Shown here in pieces: positions 11,717 to 23,162 of a stretch of 64,000 bases of DNA (position 1 is its first letter; each line of letters begins with the position of its first letter). The notes beneath the pieces were generated by a model that did no database searches, had not been told where the DNA came from, and worked only from the letters and a program-made list of their open reading frames with translations. The stretch is taken from the NCBI GenBank assembly GCA_009746045.1, contig RPFO01000154.1, forward strand, positions 3,435,763 through 3,499,762. Reading direction: 5' to 3'. This stretch comes from Mesostigma viride (Eukaryota > Streptophyta > Mesostigmatophyceae > Mesostigmatales > Mesostigmataceae). A program made the position numbers and the translations under genes.

Positions 11717-13315
11717 TCAACGCACCTCGCTCAGGAGGCTCCACAGATGCTCCCACGCACGCGCGACCGAGATGTCCAGGTGCTTGTCGGCACCCAGGAA
11801 CTCTGCCAGAGTCCTTACTAGGGCCTCACCCACAACCGGGAAGTGCTGAGGCAGCACGCCGTACCGGATGTGGCGGTGCGCGCACTTTTCGAGCGATTCG
11901 ATGAGCAGCGACTGGTTCTCCAGCAATGCCACGATGTGCTTGACCATGAGCGCAAATGACATTGCCTGGGTGCACCTGGTGAATCACCCACCCACCCACA
12001 GACACACAAAAATAAATAAATTAATTAATAAATAAAATAAAATAAATAAATAACAATAATAAACAAAATAAAATAATAAAACGTAAACACCCATGCAGGG
12101 CAGGCAATGTTTGACTCATTCATTTACTTTGTTTCAGTTTGTGAAGTTCATCCCTAAGTCAGTCCAGAGCCCCGGGATCTAATATTTGATTAATAGTTAG
12201 TTAATAAATACTTAATTAATCGATCAATTTATAAATTTCTTTTGTTTGAACTTGACAGTTTTCATACGGGAGGGGGGGGGGGGGGGGGGAGACAGAGGAA
12301 TACAGACCTTGACAAAAAAACTCGAGGAAACATATGCATGAGGAAAAAAAGGAAACGGGCATTCATATATATGCAGCACAGTCAAGTCCAATCCTGCAGC
12401 CCTGGCATGGACACAAGGCGGGAACCGGCATGGGGAGCATCCTGGGTTCAGGAAAGGAGAGACGACGAATACTACTGGACATGGCATGACCTTACATAAT
12501 GTGCTGGCCGGTGTGTACATGTGACATGCGGTGGCAGATGAGCCGGTTCAAACGGGCACATACCGCTGTACTGAGAAAAGGGGAACAACCTCCGGGGCCA
12601 GCTTGGAAAGGTGGTCATAGAAAACCATTCCGAAGTCCATCGGCGAGTCCACCTGGTCGCAGATGACCGCCCAGCTCCGGCTGATGAGCCGGACGTCGGC
12701 CTCCGATAAGACTTCCTTCTCGGCGAGTTCGCGGACCTTAATGACACATCCGGGATTGGACGTTGGAGCGCATTCGCCCTCGGTAATTGGGGCGCCGCAG
12801 CACCGGCGGTGGCTGCTCCGAGGATTCGGCGCTTCAAGGATGCGAGATACGGGATGCGGGTAAGTCTCACCTCCCGACGCAGCCCTCGGGTCGCACGCTT
12901 CTGGTACTGCCGGTGTGGCCACACTTCTGGCACATGAGTCCCTAAAATTGCAAGCCTGACTGCTGCCATGCCAGCGCCGTAGCCAGGCACTTGCGATTGG
13001 GTTAGGTAGCTCAATCATTGAGTTGAATTTCTTTAAAAAACCGCCGGAGGGAGGGACTTGTGTCGGGGCCGAGGGCGTCCGCAGCAAGGGATTGTTTCTT
13101 TCCTTCTCCATTCTGACGGCGCCCATCGAGTTCGTCCGCAGCAAAGGATAGTTTTTTTCCTTCTCCATTCTGAGGGCGTCCATCGACGTCCGCAGCAAAG
13201 GGTGGTTTCTTTCCTTTTCCATTCTGAGGGCGTCCATCGTGCTGTCACAAGTCGGAATTCCCGAAGTGCCCTGCCATAAATTCCCTTTCGACTCCTCTCT
13301 AGATCTGCATTTCAT
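11717..13315 (-). CDS. Haemoglobin-like single-domain globin with N-terminal extension, two exons
   Basis: Exon 1 is 13315-12564 (ATG at 13313-13315) and exon 2 is 11975-11717. The 588-nt intron has GT (minus strand) at 12563-12562 and AG at 11977-11976. The exons sum to 1,011 nt, 336 residues. The globin fold occupies about residues 203-336: LSEADVRLISRSW (helix A Trp at 215), FYDHLSKLAPEVVPLF with the CD1 Phe at 247, a distal helix-E Gln at 254 and a proximal His at 286 in KCAHRHIRYGV. The E7-F8 spacing equals that of neuroglobin (32 residues). A globin binds haem and usually O2 or NO; which one applies here is unknown. Residues 27-82 are three 18-19-residue repeats (MDALRMEKERNHPLLRTS and variants), followed by about 120 residues of low-complexity linker that could hide a further intron. 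No reductase or other catalytic domain is present. Confidence 0.8.
12272..12289. repeat. Poly(G) tract in the globin intron
   Basis: A run of about 18 G on the plus strand lies inside the intron of the globin gene, so it is poly(C) in the transcript. Confidence 0.7.
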
Positions 13316-14166
13316 GCTTTCCGCGTTACAGTATCGATAGTGGCGATACGATTGTGGCTTTCTGTGGCGACGTGGCTGCGCGGGACATCAAACTGACCTG
13401 CCCTCACGCTGACAGTGGCTGACACCCTCTACCGTGATCTCACGTGACATGGTTCAACCACCATAAGGCAGGTCTGGAGGACCAGTCTGTGGCTCCCACT
13501 ATTCACACGTGATCGGACAACCGACGCGGGGCTCAACTCAACGTGGCATGTCCGGCGTGGGAAGAAGCAGACTTCCTGGCTGGGTCCTTCTTACTACACT
13601 CAGTCAGTCAGTCAGTCAGTCAGTCAGGCAGGCAGGCAGGCAGGCAGCAATTCAGTCTGCCAGTAGTCAGTGGATTTCAGTTGATTCCCACGCCGTCATT
13701 GCCAGTCGTTGTTGTTGCTGAAAATTGAAATGGAAAATGTGATGGATACGATTAGGCCCTTTCCACATTCGTCAGTTCCGGGGAGTAGGGTCCTGATTCA
13801 TCAGTCGGTTCCGGAACTAGAGGTTTCCACATTTGACCGTCCAATTAGAAATTTAATTGGATACGACCGCTAATTCGACCGGAACTGGGGTGGAACTCCT
13901 GGAACTCGAAAAAAGCAGTTCCGGCCAGTTCCAGTCAGAATTAGGGTCAAGAAAGGTAGGTCGAGTTGTTGAAACCGGCGGGGAAAGCGCCAGGACGTTA
14001 CGGATCGGATCTGGTTGTGGAAAGGAGGTCCCGATCAATTCACCGCTAATATCAGTCAGTACCATTTAAGGGTTAGGGGGGGAGGCGTTACTGCACGTAA
14101 CAAACAGCGTTAGTTATGTCGTAAATTCCGCGTTACGTCCGTTTGATTTGCCTACGCCTACATGTA
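13316..14166. other. Upstream region of the globin gene; simple repeats, no gene recognised
   Basis: This stretch contains consecutive CAGT and CAGG tetranucleotide runs at 13601-13647, and GTTCCGG-rich, partly self-complementary sequence at 13770-14010. It must hold the promoter of the minus-strand globin gene, but I could not assign elements. Confidence 0.35.
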
Positions 14167-14465
14167 CCGTAGTGGCTCTTATATCAGTACGCCTAATTAT
14201 GTACGAATCGACCCCGTACAGGCCGAAAAAAAAACTCCTTCCGGCCTCGTACATCCCAAGATATCAACCTCAGATGCTACAATATACGTATGAGGGGCCT
14301 CCATATGTTGTCCCTAGGGTACTGCCTCCCAAATATACCTACGATTTACCCTTACGATATACCTACGTACACTAAGAAAAAATCCCCAAAACCCCGTACG
14401 CGTAACAAAAATCGCTAAAAGCCCTCGTACGATAATTAAGCGTACACATATAAGAGCCACTACGG
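14167..14465. mobile_element. 299-bp MITE with CCGTAGTGG ends and TA duplication
   Basis: The termini CCGTAGTGGCTCTTATAT and its inverse continue with imperfect matching for about 40 bp. They are flanked by TA (14165-14166 and 14466-14467). The end sequence CCGTAGTGG is shared with another MITE at 40130-40507. It has no coding capacity. Confidence 0.8.
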
Positions 14466-14573
14466 TAGTCAAGGTCCTTCCGACCGGATGATACCCGGTC
14501 CTGTTGCGTGCCAATTGTATTTTGTATGGTACTCCGAGTCGGCGCAGACGCACCGCGCAAGTGGTGTGGATCC

Positions 14574-15005
14574 TGTCAGAAGTATCGACACACCTGCCTG
14601 AAACTAGTACTTATAGTTTAGTGCTAGCTCTGGACTACATGAACGGGCATGTGCCGCATGTTTAAGTTCTGTTCCATAAGTGACCCAGTCATTCTGTGAC
14701 TGACCTTGAACTTTGGTTGTGAATGGTTGGCTTGAGATCACGTTATGATTGGAACTGCCACACAGTCAGAAAAGAACCGGTTTGGTGTGGCCACGTTGTA
14801 GGTAGATCATAACTGCTACCCAGTAGCTGAGCCTGGAATTGTTTAAAAGGCGAAGCTACGCACCTTGTTTGCCCTCTTAGTACCTCACACCTCACACACT
14901 CCTGTGGTGGAACTAGCAGCCGGCCAGCTGCCGACTGAGACTTATTTTTATCTGAGTGAAATAAAGTAAAACTTTGTGGCAAACATTGTTTTCTCACTCC
15001 TAACA
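14574..15005 (+). repeat. 5' LTR of the copia element
   Basis: The 432-bp repeat begins TGTCAGAAGTATCG and ends CTCACTCCTAACA. It contains a TTTAAAAGGC TATA-like segment (about 14843-14852) and an AATAAAG signal near the 3' end (14959-14965). These are reasonable positions for the retroelement promoter and polyadenylation signal. Confidence 0.9.
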
Positions 15006-15252
15006 TGGCATCGGAGTGCGGTTCGCACGCCTTTCGACCTGCTTACCGCTGGTCAAAGTCGTTTCCCGAGGCTCTGCTCGCGGTTGACTTTAGATTTGTG
15101 TATTTCGGCGAGATTTGCATGACGACAGCGTAGGCGGAGGTTTGATTCCCGTCTGGCGCGTGATACGAAAGGTGCTTGGTTCGATTCCGGGCCGGAATCT
15201 ATTGGCCAACGTTACCTTTTTTTCCGGAGTTTTTTGCTGTTTTTTTGCTGGA

Positions 15253-16251
15253 ATGGCTTCCGGCACTCGCAGCCAGGTCGCTTCCGCGGGTCGCGCTGCT
15301 GGCAGTAACGATTTTGATGCCGATGACGCTGCCGGTCTGGCCGCTTTGACTGCATCATCCGTAACTCTTACCGATTCGGGTCTCCCAGGCGAAGTATTTT
15401 TTGACGCAGCAGCTGGGCTGGCTGCCCTGGCTTTGCACCAGCCAGGTGGTGACGAGGACGCCGCCCACGGTGCTCCCGACGGTGAGAATCCGGCGGTTGA
15501 CGGTGGTGGTTTGAGCCGCGGTACGGCGGGGGGGGGCCCCGCCCGAGCCTCCTTTGTGGCTTGCAAGGAGCTTTTGAAGGATGTTCGTGGGGTCAAGGTT
15601 TTTACCGGCTCAGATTGGACGCTGTGGATACCTTTTAAGGACCATTTCTTGGGCCTTGTTTCCCTTTATGCTGGCCTCCTTGGAGTGCTGGCAGGTGTTG
15701 TCCAGAACGTGCAACTGGATCGGCTCCTTTACGTTGCCTTGTTGGCCGTCGTCGATGGGCCTGCGCGTGCCTTGATGCAGACGCTCCCCCTGGATCGTCG
15801 CCTGGGCAGTCTGGCCATCACCAAGCTCATCCAGGTCTATGAGCATGGCAAGCTCACCAAGTCCATGCGTCTGGACTTGTGGAAACAAATGGCCCAACTT
15901 CGTCAAACTGCTCGCGAGACTGTGGAGCCGTATGTGAACCGCTCGGAACTGCTGTACGCCAAGCTACAGGCTGCAGGCATTACGTTCCCAGTCGCTGCCT
16001 TCATTGCCAGCGTCCTCAGCGGTCTGCGCGCCGAGTACAGGCCCGCGCTAATCTCCCTCCGTCTTGACGAGGTCGAGACTGTTCCGGTCCTGCGGCAGCG
16101 CCTGATGGAAGTTGAAGATCTGCTGACGGGTGGCCTCCCGTCCCCTGCAGATTCTGGCTCTGCCTCCAACCACGCATACCATACCCCTGGCCGGGGGCGT
16201 GGCCCACGGCATGGCGGTGCCCGCGGCAACGGCAACGGCAGCAGCAACGGA

Positions 16252-16282
<31 letters not shown>

Positions 16283-16299
16283 ACGGCACCGGCAACGGA

Positions 16300-16341
<42 letters not shown>

Positions 16342-16839
16342 CATGGCAACGGCCGCGCCCACGGCAATGGCCACGGCAACGGCCACAGCCATGGCGGCAG
16401 CAGCGGGGGGCGCGGCGGGCGCGGTGGTGGTCGCGGTGGTGGCGCAGGGGTCGGGCGTGGTCGCGGGCCGCCCTGCTCCGTCTGCGCCAAGCCTGGACAT
16501 GACGCCGCCACCTGCTGGACTGCCCATCCCGCCCAGCGCCCTGCTCACCTCCGCGGTGACGGCGCCGGGCACGCCCATCACACCGACGCAGGCCTGCCTC
16601 CCTTGGAGACGACGTACGCGTTCCACGTGGGTCGAGGCCCTTTGTGTGCTTCCCTGCGCGCCAACCCTTTAGGTGCTTCCCTGCGCGACGGTGTGCAGCC
16701 TCACGGGCAGGCCTCGCTTCGTCCAGTGCACGGCCTTGCGCCTTCCCCGTCCCGCTCGGGCAGTCGTCTCTCGGCACCCCGCCCCAGCACCTCCTCGGAC
16801 TCGACGGCTGGTTCCTCAACACTACAATACGGTTCGTAG
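15253..16839 (+). pseudogene. gag: copia gag (capsid-nucleocapsid), 3' end replaced by an insertion
   Basis: The ATG at 15253 is the first good start after the leader. Upstream frames contain no better Met. The product has an Ala/Asp-rich N-terminus and a central capsid region of the UBN2/copia type (about 15600-16120, LWKQMAQLRQTARETVEPYV). A long Asn-Gly run (about 16225-16400) leads to a Gly/Arg-rich stretch and a CCHC zinc knuckle, CSVCAKPGHDAATC, at 16474-16515. The native frame stops making sense at 16819, where the 480-bp element begins. The TAG at 16837-16839 belongs to that insert. Confidence 0.85.
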
Positions 16840-17299
16840 GAGACGCGAAATGAGTGAGAATGTTACCCGAGCGGTAACGAGGATTCGCACCGTTGATTTT
16901 AACATATGTTTCTTTTTTTGCGCCATTTGGCGAGCATCGACTGGAGCCTGAACCTAGCGGGGGGAATCGTGCGGGGGAATCTTGCGGGGGAATCTTGCGG
17001 GGAAAAATTCCGAACGTGAATTTAGCGAAGCCCTACTACATTTTGCTTGGGTACACGGTACTACAGTTTCGTCACTGAAAATTTTCTGTAGTTGCGTTGG
17101 TGTTTCGTACGTTCCGCTGAAATTTTCGTGTTCAGTCCCAAGATCACAATTTGATCCGGGCGCAAAATGATTGGCTGTACGGTACGAACCAAAAACGAAA
17201 TTTTAGTATCTAAGTTCCGCAGCGCTTGCTGAATTTGTCCCGGAAGCCCGGGGGCACTTTCCCCGCTGAAAAAGGTGTCCGCGGAAGCGTATTGTAGTG
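16820..17299. mobile_element. 480-bp inverted-repeat element inserted at the gag-pol junction
   Basis: It begins CACTACAATACG (16820-16831) and ends with the exact reverse complement (17288-17299). It contains stops in all relevant frames and no open frame of note. The flanks share AA, a possible 2-bp duplication. With the element and one AA removed, the gag frame continues directly into the pol frame. The CACTA-like ends resemble EnSpm/CACTA termini, but the expected 3-bp duplication is not evident, so the class is open. Confidence 0.75.
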
Positions 17300-17300
17300 A

Positions 17301-20300
17301 ACCACCGCTCCTTCTGTGCTTCACACGGCCGCAACGGCCTCGGCTAGGTGTGCCCCGGAGTGGGTGGTTGACACGGGTGCCACGTACCACATGACGCCTC
17401 ACCGGGCGGACTTTGGCGATGGATTTGATCCCGCCTTCCGGCTGCGCATCACCGGCTCGGGCGGCAATCTGCATGCGGGCGGCAGGGGCCCTCTGCTTCT
17501 CCGGCTCGGCACCCCGGACGTGCACCTCGGCCCAGCTTTGTATGTCCCAGGCCTTCAGGCCCGCCTACTCTCGGTGAGCCAGCTCTTTAAAGCCGGCCAT
17601 GATGTGGACTTTAAGCACCTGCGCCTCACTTTCGGGACCCGCACGTTCCCCCTCGTGGAGTGTGACGGCATTTACTTGCTCCGCGGGGTGGCGCCCCATG
17701 CCCTCGCCACATCAGCCGCCCCCGTGGACCTGATGCAGTGGCACCTGCGCCTCGGACACGCTGGCGCGGATCGTATTGCTCGGCTAGCCGCCGACCCCGC
17801 CTCAAACATGGTGACCCACGGTCCCAAGGCTCCCACGTGTCCTTCCTGCCCTGCCGGACACTTGCGGCGGAGCAGCTTTCCCCCCAGCACGACGCCACGC
17901 TGCGCGACCCCTCGCCATCGCCTGCACTGCGACCTGCTAGGTCCCATGCGGACCCCTGCCGTGTTGGGGGACTGGCGGTATGTCCTGGGCATCACGGATG
18001 AAGCCACTCGTTTTCACTGGGTTTACTTCTTGAAGACGAAGGACGCTGCCGTTGGGAGCCTGCGTCACTTCCTGGCCACGGAGATCAAGCCGTTCCGGGC
18101 GTCCGCGGCCACGGCGCCTGTGGAGCTTCGCTCCGACCAAGACGCGGTTTTCACTGGCCAGGACTGGCGCGCCGTCTGCGCCGAGTATGGCGTGCGGCAA
18201 GAGTTCTCGTCCCCCTATACGCCGGAGCAGAACGGCGTGGCGGAGCGATTCTGGGGCGTCGCAGTTAGCATGACCAGGAGCATGCTGGCGCATGCTGGCC
18301 TCGGCAAGGAGTTCTGGGCTCTAGCCTTTGCATGCGCCATCTACATCATCAACAGGCTGCCCTGCCGCAGCAACCCGGAGCACGCAACGCCCTACTTCCT
18401 CATGTATGGGCGCCCTGCGGATTTATCCGGCATGCGTGTGTTTGGCTGCCCCTCCCACGTCTTGGTTGAGGGGGCAGCCCGTGAGAAGTTTGATTCTCGC
18501 GCTGAGGATGGCCTCTTCGTGGGATACAAGCTTGACTCCCCGGCCTACCTCGTATGGGTGCCCGACAAGGCGACGGGCGGCGGGCGTGTCATCGAGCGCA
18601 AGCACGTGCAGTTCGACGAGACGTGGCGCAACCGGGCCCCGCAGGCTGCGCAGTGGCTCCCGGCGGCCCCCTTTGCGGAGGCCGACCTCTTTCCCGCCGA
18701 CATGCTGACTCCTGCCCCTTTGCAGTTACCCTCTGCCTCTGCCGAGGACTCTGGGGGGCCGGCAACGCCCTCCACTGCCTTGCCCGCAGGCCGTGAGGAC
18801 AGCTATGTCAGCATCGGGGGGACTCCTGAGCGTTTCGTTCTCCCCCCGGCCGCCGCTGCGGCCATCCAGGCACTTGTGCGGAACGGCCATGCTCCGACGG
18901 CTCCGGCTCCTGCCTCGGCGCCGACATCTTACCTCACCGTGTCAGATGCTCGACAGCATGCCCCTCTGTTGCGCGGACAGGCCTCTGGCCACTCGCGTTC
19001 TGCGGCGTCATATGAACACGCCGGGGCGGGGATGCCTCCGCCGCATTTGAGTACCTCGGTTGACCTGGAGAGCACGGCTGACAGCACCGGCTATTCTCCT
19101 CCGGCGTCCCCTGGTGCCTCTGCAGGTCTCCTCCCCGTGTGGGGTTCCCGTGGTGCTGCCTTGTGTGGCGACCTTTCTCATGGCAGTAACACCCCCGCTC
19201 CCCCTGGTTTCGGGGGCGATGATGTATTGGATGACGCACTTTCTTCCTGGCCGGATCAACCTGTCACCAAGGCTGCACGGATCCACGCGCATCACTCACT
19301 TGTCGCTGACCTGTGCTTCGCTGCTGCTTTTCATAGCCAGCCTGCGTCCGTGCCCTCCTCTCCCGCTGCCGCCCTTGCCTTGCCGGAATGGCGCACGGCC
19401 ATGGAGAGTGAGCTGGCCAGCCTCCAGGAGCACCAGGTTTACGAGCTTCTGCATATGCGTGATCTTCCGCGCGGTGCCAAGCTCCTACCCACCAAGTGGG
19501 TCTTCGCCCAGAAAGCTGATGGGCGGTGCAAGGCCCGGTTTGTGTGCAAGGGGTTTGCACAGCGCGAGGGCATTGATTTCGGTGAGACTTTTGCTCCCAC
19601 CGTCCGTGCTGCCACCGTGCGCCTGGGCTTGGCTCGTGCTGGCACTGCTGGCCACCCCATCCGGCAGCTGGATGTCCGCACCGCGTTCCTCTATGCTGAG
19701 TTGGAGGAGGACGTGTATGTCCTTCCCCCCAAGGGCTTTGAGGAGCGCGACCCCACTGGCCAAACGTACCTCTGGCGCCTCCGGCGGAGCCTCTATGGGC
19801 TCAAACAGGCGCCCCGGAACTGGCACCACACGCTCCGGGACTACCTCATCCATGAGACTGGCGCTGTCCAGAGCACCACGGACACGTGTCTGTTCCTGTA
19901 TGTTGGTGGTTTTGCCTTCGTCCATGTCGACGATCTCCTGGTCTCCCACTCCTCGGCGGAGTGGCTATCGCAGTGGACCCAACGGGTGTCCCAGCGCTTC
20001 CAGATCACCGAGACGGATGCCCCCTCCCTCTTTCTGGGGGTCTCCCTGGTCCTCGACCCGCCGGCGCGCACAGTTTTTCTGCACCAAGGCCCGTATCTGG
20101 AGGCCCTCGCTGAGCGCTTTGGGGTCTCCCCACGGGCGGTGAAGACGCCCGTCGTCCCCAACACCCCCCGTGGTGAGGGGGGGCTTCTCAACGCGGACGA
20201 CACTCGCGTCTACCAAGCGATCACCGGGGCACTCCTGTATGCGATGGGATGCACTCGGCCTGACCTGGCATTCGCAGTCAACCTGCTGACTCAGAATATG

Positions 20301-20860
20301 AAAAACCCTACTGTAAGCGACCTTGGGCTGGCACGCCGGGTGCTTCAGTACGCGGTACACACCAAGGACCTGGGTCTGTCCTACTCGGGGCAGGGGGGGC
20401 TGGTGGCCTACTCGGATGCCGACTGGGCAAACGATCCTGTGGACCGCAAGTCAATCACTGGCAACGTGGTCATGTACCGCGGTGCTGCGGTGGAGTGGAC
20501 CAGTCGCAAGCAGCCCACTCCAGCCCTGTCCACCTGTGAGGCCGAGTACATGGCCCTGTGCGGTGTCACGCAGCAGGTGGTCCCCTTCTCACCATCACCA
20601 AGGAGTTGGGTGACCCGGCCTCAGGGCCAATTCAGGTGTTTTGCGACAACACTGGTGCTGTGGCTCTGTCACGAGACCCTGTTCACCCTCGGCGTACCAA
20701 GCACATCGACGTCAAGTACCACTACATTCGCGCGAAGGTCGCGGATGGCACCGTTCAGGTGTCTCACCTTCCTGGGGCAGCGATGATCGCCGACATGCTC
20801 ACCAAGGCACTACCTGAGCCACGTTTTGTGGAGCTCAGACACAAGTTGTTGGGTATTTGA
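17301..20860 (+). pseudogene. pol: copia pol (protease, integrase, RT, RNase H), frameshifted in RNase H
   Basis: The frame is open from 17301. Protease: VVDTGATYHMT with DTGA at 17370-17381. Integrase: HLRLGH..CPSC zinc region, then the D,D,E core (HCDLLGP, RSDQDAVF, PEQNGVAERF) between about 17920 and 18245. RT: KARFVCKGFAQREGIDF, QLDVRTAFL, LYGLKQAPRNW and the catalytic FVHVDDLL at about 19915-19945. RNase H: YSDADWANDP, then LSTCEAEYMAL. Near 20580 the frame changes by one base (CAGGTGGTCCCC). The original frame stops at 20786, while the conserved RNase H end (KHIDVKYHYIR, ADMLTKAL) continues in another frame to 20860. The element is therefore probably non-autonomous now, although the defect is small. 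Confidence 0.9.
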
Positions 20861-21001
20861 GTTACTGGCAATTAGTGATGAGACAACATAAGGACACACT
20901 TGCTAGCCTGTGACACTGGTCCCATACTACAGTTCTTTTAGTGAACATTTGTTCTGGCTTGCTTGAGTTTGTTTTCCGGCCTGTGTGCCGAGTAAGGGGG
21001 G

Positions 21002-23157
21002 TGTCAGAAGTATCGACACACCTGCCTGAAACTAGTACTTATAGTTTAGTGCTAGCTCTGGACTACATGAACGGGCATGTGCCGCATGTTTAAGTTCTGT
21101 TCCATAAGTGACCCAGTCATTCTGTGACTGACCTTGAACTTTGGTTGTGAATGGTTGGCTTGAGATCACGTTATGATTGGAACTGCCACACAGTCAGAAA
21201 AGAACCGGTTTGGTGTGGCCACGTTGTAGGTAGATCATAACTGCTACCCAGTAGCTGAGCCTGGAATTGTTTAAAAGGCGAAGCTACGCACCTTGTTTGC
21301 CCTCTTAGCTCGTCGTCTGTCCCAACTCAGTCCTCACAGGAGGACTGAGTTGACAATTTTCAACCGCATGTAGCGACTAGGTGGGGGGTCCATCCCAAAT
21401 GTTTTGATGTGGATCGGGGGTGTACTAGATGTCATTTTGTTGGCAAAAATACTGCATATGTGAAAACTTGACCCGAACACCTGAAAATTACACGGACGAT
21501 GGGCACCCCTCGCGAATTTGCATTTTTCGGGATAAGAACGAGTGGGAAAAATTCAATCAAATCCTCGTGCATGAAGAAAAAATATAGGCATGTAAACAAT
21601 ATAGTTCTTGAAACGAGGAAAAAAACTGGGCTCGATTTGGCCACTGCAACTGCCTGAAACAATTAAAAAACTCTCAGTCCTCAGGAGAGGAATGGGGCTT
21701 TTGCTAACTTTGCTAGCATGTAAGTGCGGTCATACTACACACCACCGTGGCCACCAACCATCCCAATCAACTCATTTCCCTTCAAGCATTACAGGACAAC
21801 ACACTTGCATCATCATACTTCAGGTATATCATACCTTATCATGTAGTGAGAGCCTATGCATGCATGTAGGGAATGGGCTTGGATACCCTACCAACAAAGG
21901 GTTATGTTATAAGTGTCAACCACCAATATAATGGGTAGGTTAAGCATATTTCCATTGTTTCTAACAACAATAGATATGGCTATAACTGTTTTGCCTTGCC
22001 ATGATGTGGCCAACATAGTTGCTGGCACATGATGGCAGTGGTTTGTCACCAAGACTTTTCACTCACCCGTAAAAGCTTGAATGCACCCTTGACGCGGCCC
22101 GTGGCCTCAAAATCATGCAGTATGAACGTAGCAAAAGAATAACTAACATCTATGAAGGTGTTTAAACCTGCACAGCTCCTAAAACCCTGCACAACTACAC
22201 TGGGTCAAGGCAAATGCCTGATAACATCATCTGAAAAGGGGGTTTTAGAGAGGGCAGGCAACGGTCAAGAAAGAGCATCAAGACTTGAACCTGACAACGC
22301 CTCGCAAGCTTAAACTCATGTACGAACATCAAGAAACGAAGAGGCAACGATTATCCGGCTTTACCTGGCACGGCTAGCGTTACCTTGGCCCAGGCGGTGC
22401 CCGCAAAAGTGGCACTTTGCGGCACATAGACCATGACGTGACAGAATGGTCGAAATACTCAAATCTATACTGTCACTCAATTTATTCTAATACAATGCAT
22501 GTTAAAATGTAGAAAGAAACCTATCAGCCATTGAAATTGCGCCGGAAAGCAAGCGCAGTCATCAATTCCGTCGACCTGCCTTATCGCCGTTTTTTCCAGC
22601 AAGAACAGTGCCGACACCGGGTAAATCGCATCCCCGCGAGCTAAAAATGTATTTTTATCATCTTTAGGGCATGTTAAATCTATTTCCTGAGTTTGGACAG
22701 CTAACTCGTCCGCAAACGTAAACTGCATGCATGGGCGCGAGCCGCCATGGCTAGGTCGTGCATTTCCGGAACTCGCGTTTCACGTGGAAAAGTACCCTTA
22801 CCACCTGTACTTTGACCGTACATTTAGCCGCTCATACCAAATCCAAAAAAATCGCAAAAATATGTCCAAGAAAGATCTTTTCACGTAGTATTTGAATAAA
22901 TTTTGAGAGAATTTTTTTGTCAAACATTCTGACCGGGGCGAATTTTCTACGAAACCCAAAAACTCGGTCCTCTAGAGAGGACTGAGTTCAACTCAGTCCT
23001 CCGTAGAGGACCAGGGACAGACGACGAGTTAGTACCTCACACCTCACACACTCCTGTGGTGGAACTAGCAGCCGGCCAGCTGCCGACTGAGACTTATTTT
23101 TATCTGAGTGAAATAAAGTAAAACTTTGTGGCAAACATTGTTTTCTCACTCCTAACA
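21002..23157 (+). repeat. 3' LTR of the copia element, interrupted
   Basis: LTR sequence occupies 21002-21308 and 23033-23157. Together these make 432 bp and match the 5' LTR with no difference that I noticed. TTAG is duplicated on both sides of the insert (21305-21308, 23029-23032). Confidence 0.9.
21309..23028. mobile_element. 1,720-bp DNA element inserted in the 3' LTR
   Basis: The perfect terminal inverted repeats are CTCGTCGTCTGTCC and GGACAGACGACGAG. Just inside, each end carries its own palindrome based on AACTCAGTCCTC/GAGGACTGAGTT (21325-21355, 22970-23012), giving nested terminal hairpins. The target duplication is TTAG, 4 bp. The interior has no transposase-like frame, so it appears non-autonomous. 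It arrived after the copia element. Confidence 0.85.
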
Positions 23158-23162
23158 GATCC

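Larger units (their letters stand above)
14574..23157 (+). mobile_element. Ty1/copia LTR retrotransposon with two nested insertions
   Basis: It is flanked by a 5-bp duplication, GATCC (14569-14573, 23158-23162). The LTRs are 432 bp, start TGT and end ACA. The 5' LTR is followed by a candidate primer-binding site (TGGCATCGGAGTGCGG, resembling initiator-Met-tRNA sites). The 3' LTR is preceded by a polypurine tract (AAGGGGGG, 20994-21001). The internal order gag, protease, integrase, RT, RNase H is that of copia elements. Removing the insertion at 16820-17299 and the 1,720-bp element in the 3' LTR leaves about 6.4 kb. The two LTRs appear identical by eye, so the insertion is young. Confidence 0.95.

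Noticed and set aside
15903-16822. Long minus-strand Pro/Leu- and Arg/Cys-rich frames opposite gag
   Set aside because: They mirror the GC-rich Asn-Gly repeat of gag. The plus-strand frame has a zinc knuckle and capsid features.
16840-17300. A spliceosomal intron between gag and pol
   Set aside because: The segment has exact 12-bp inverted ends and its removal with a 2-bp duplication restores the frame, which fits a transposon better. No suitable GT/AG pair marks its borders.
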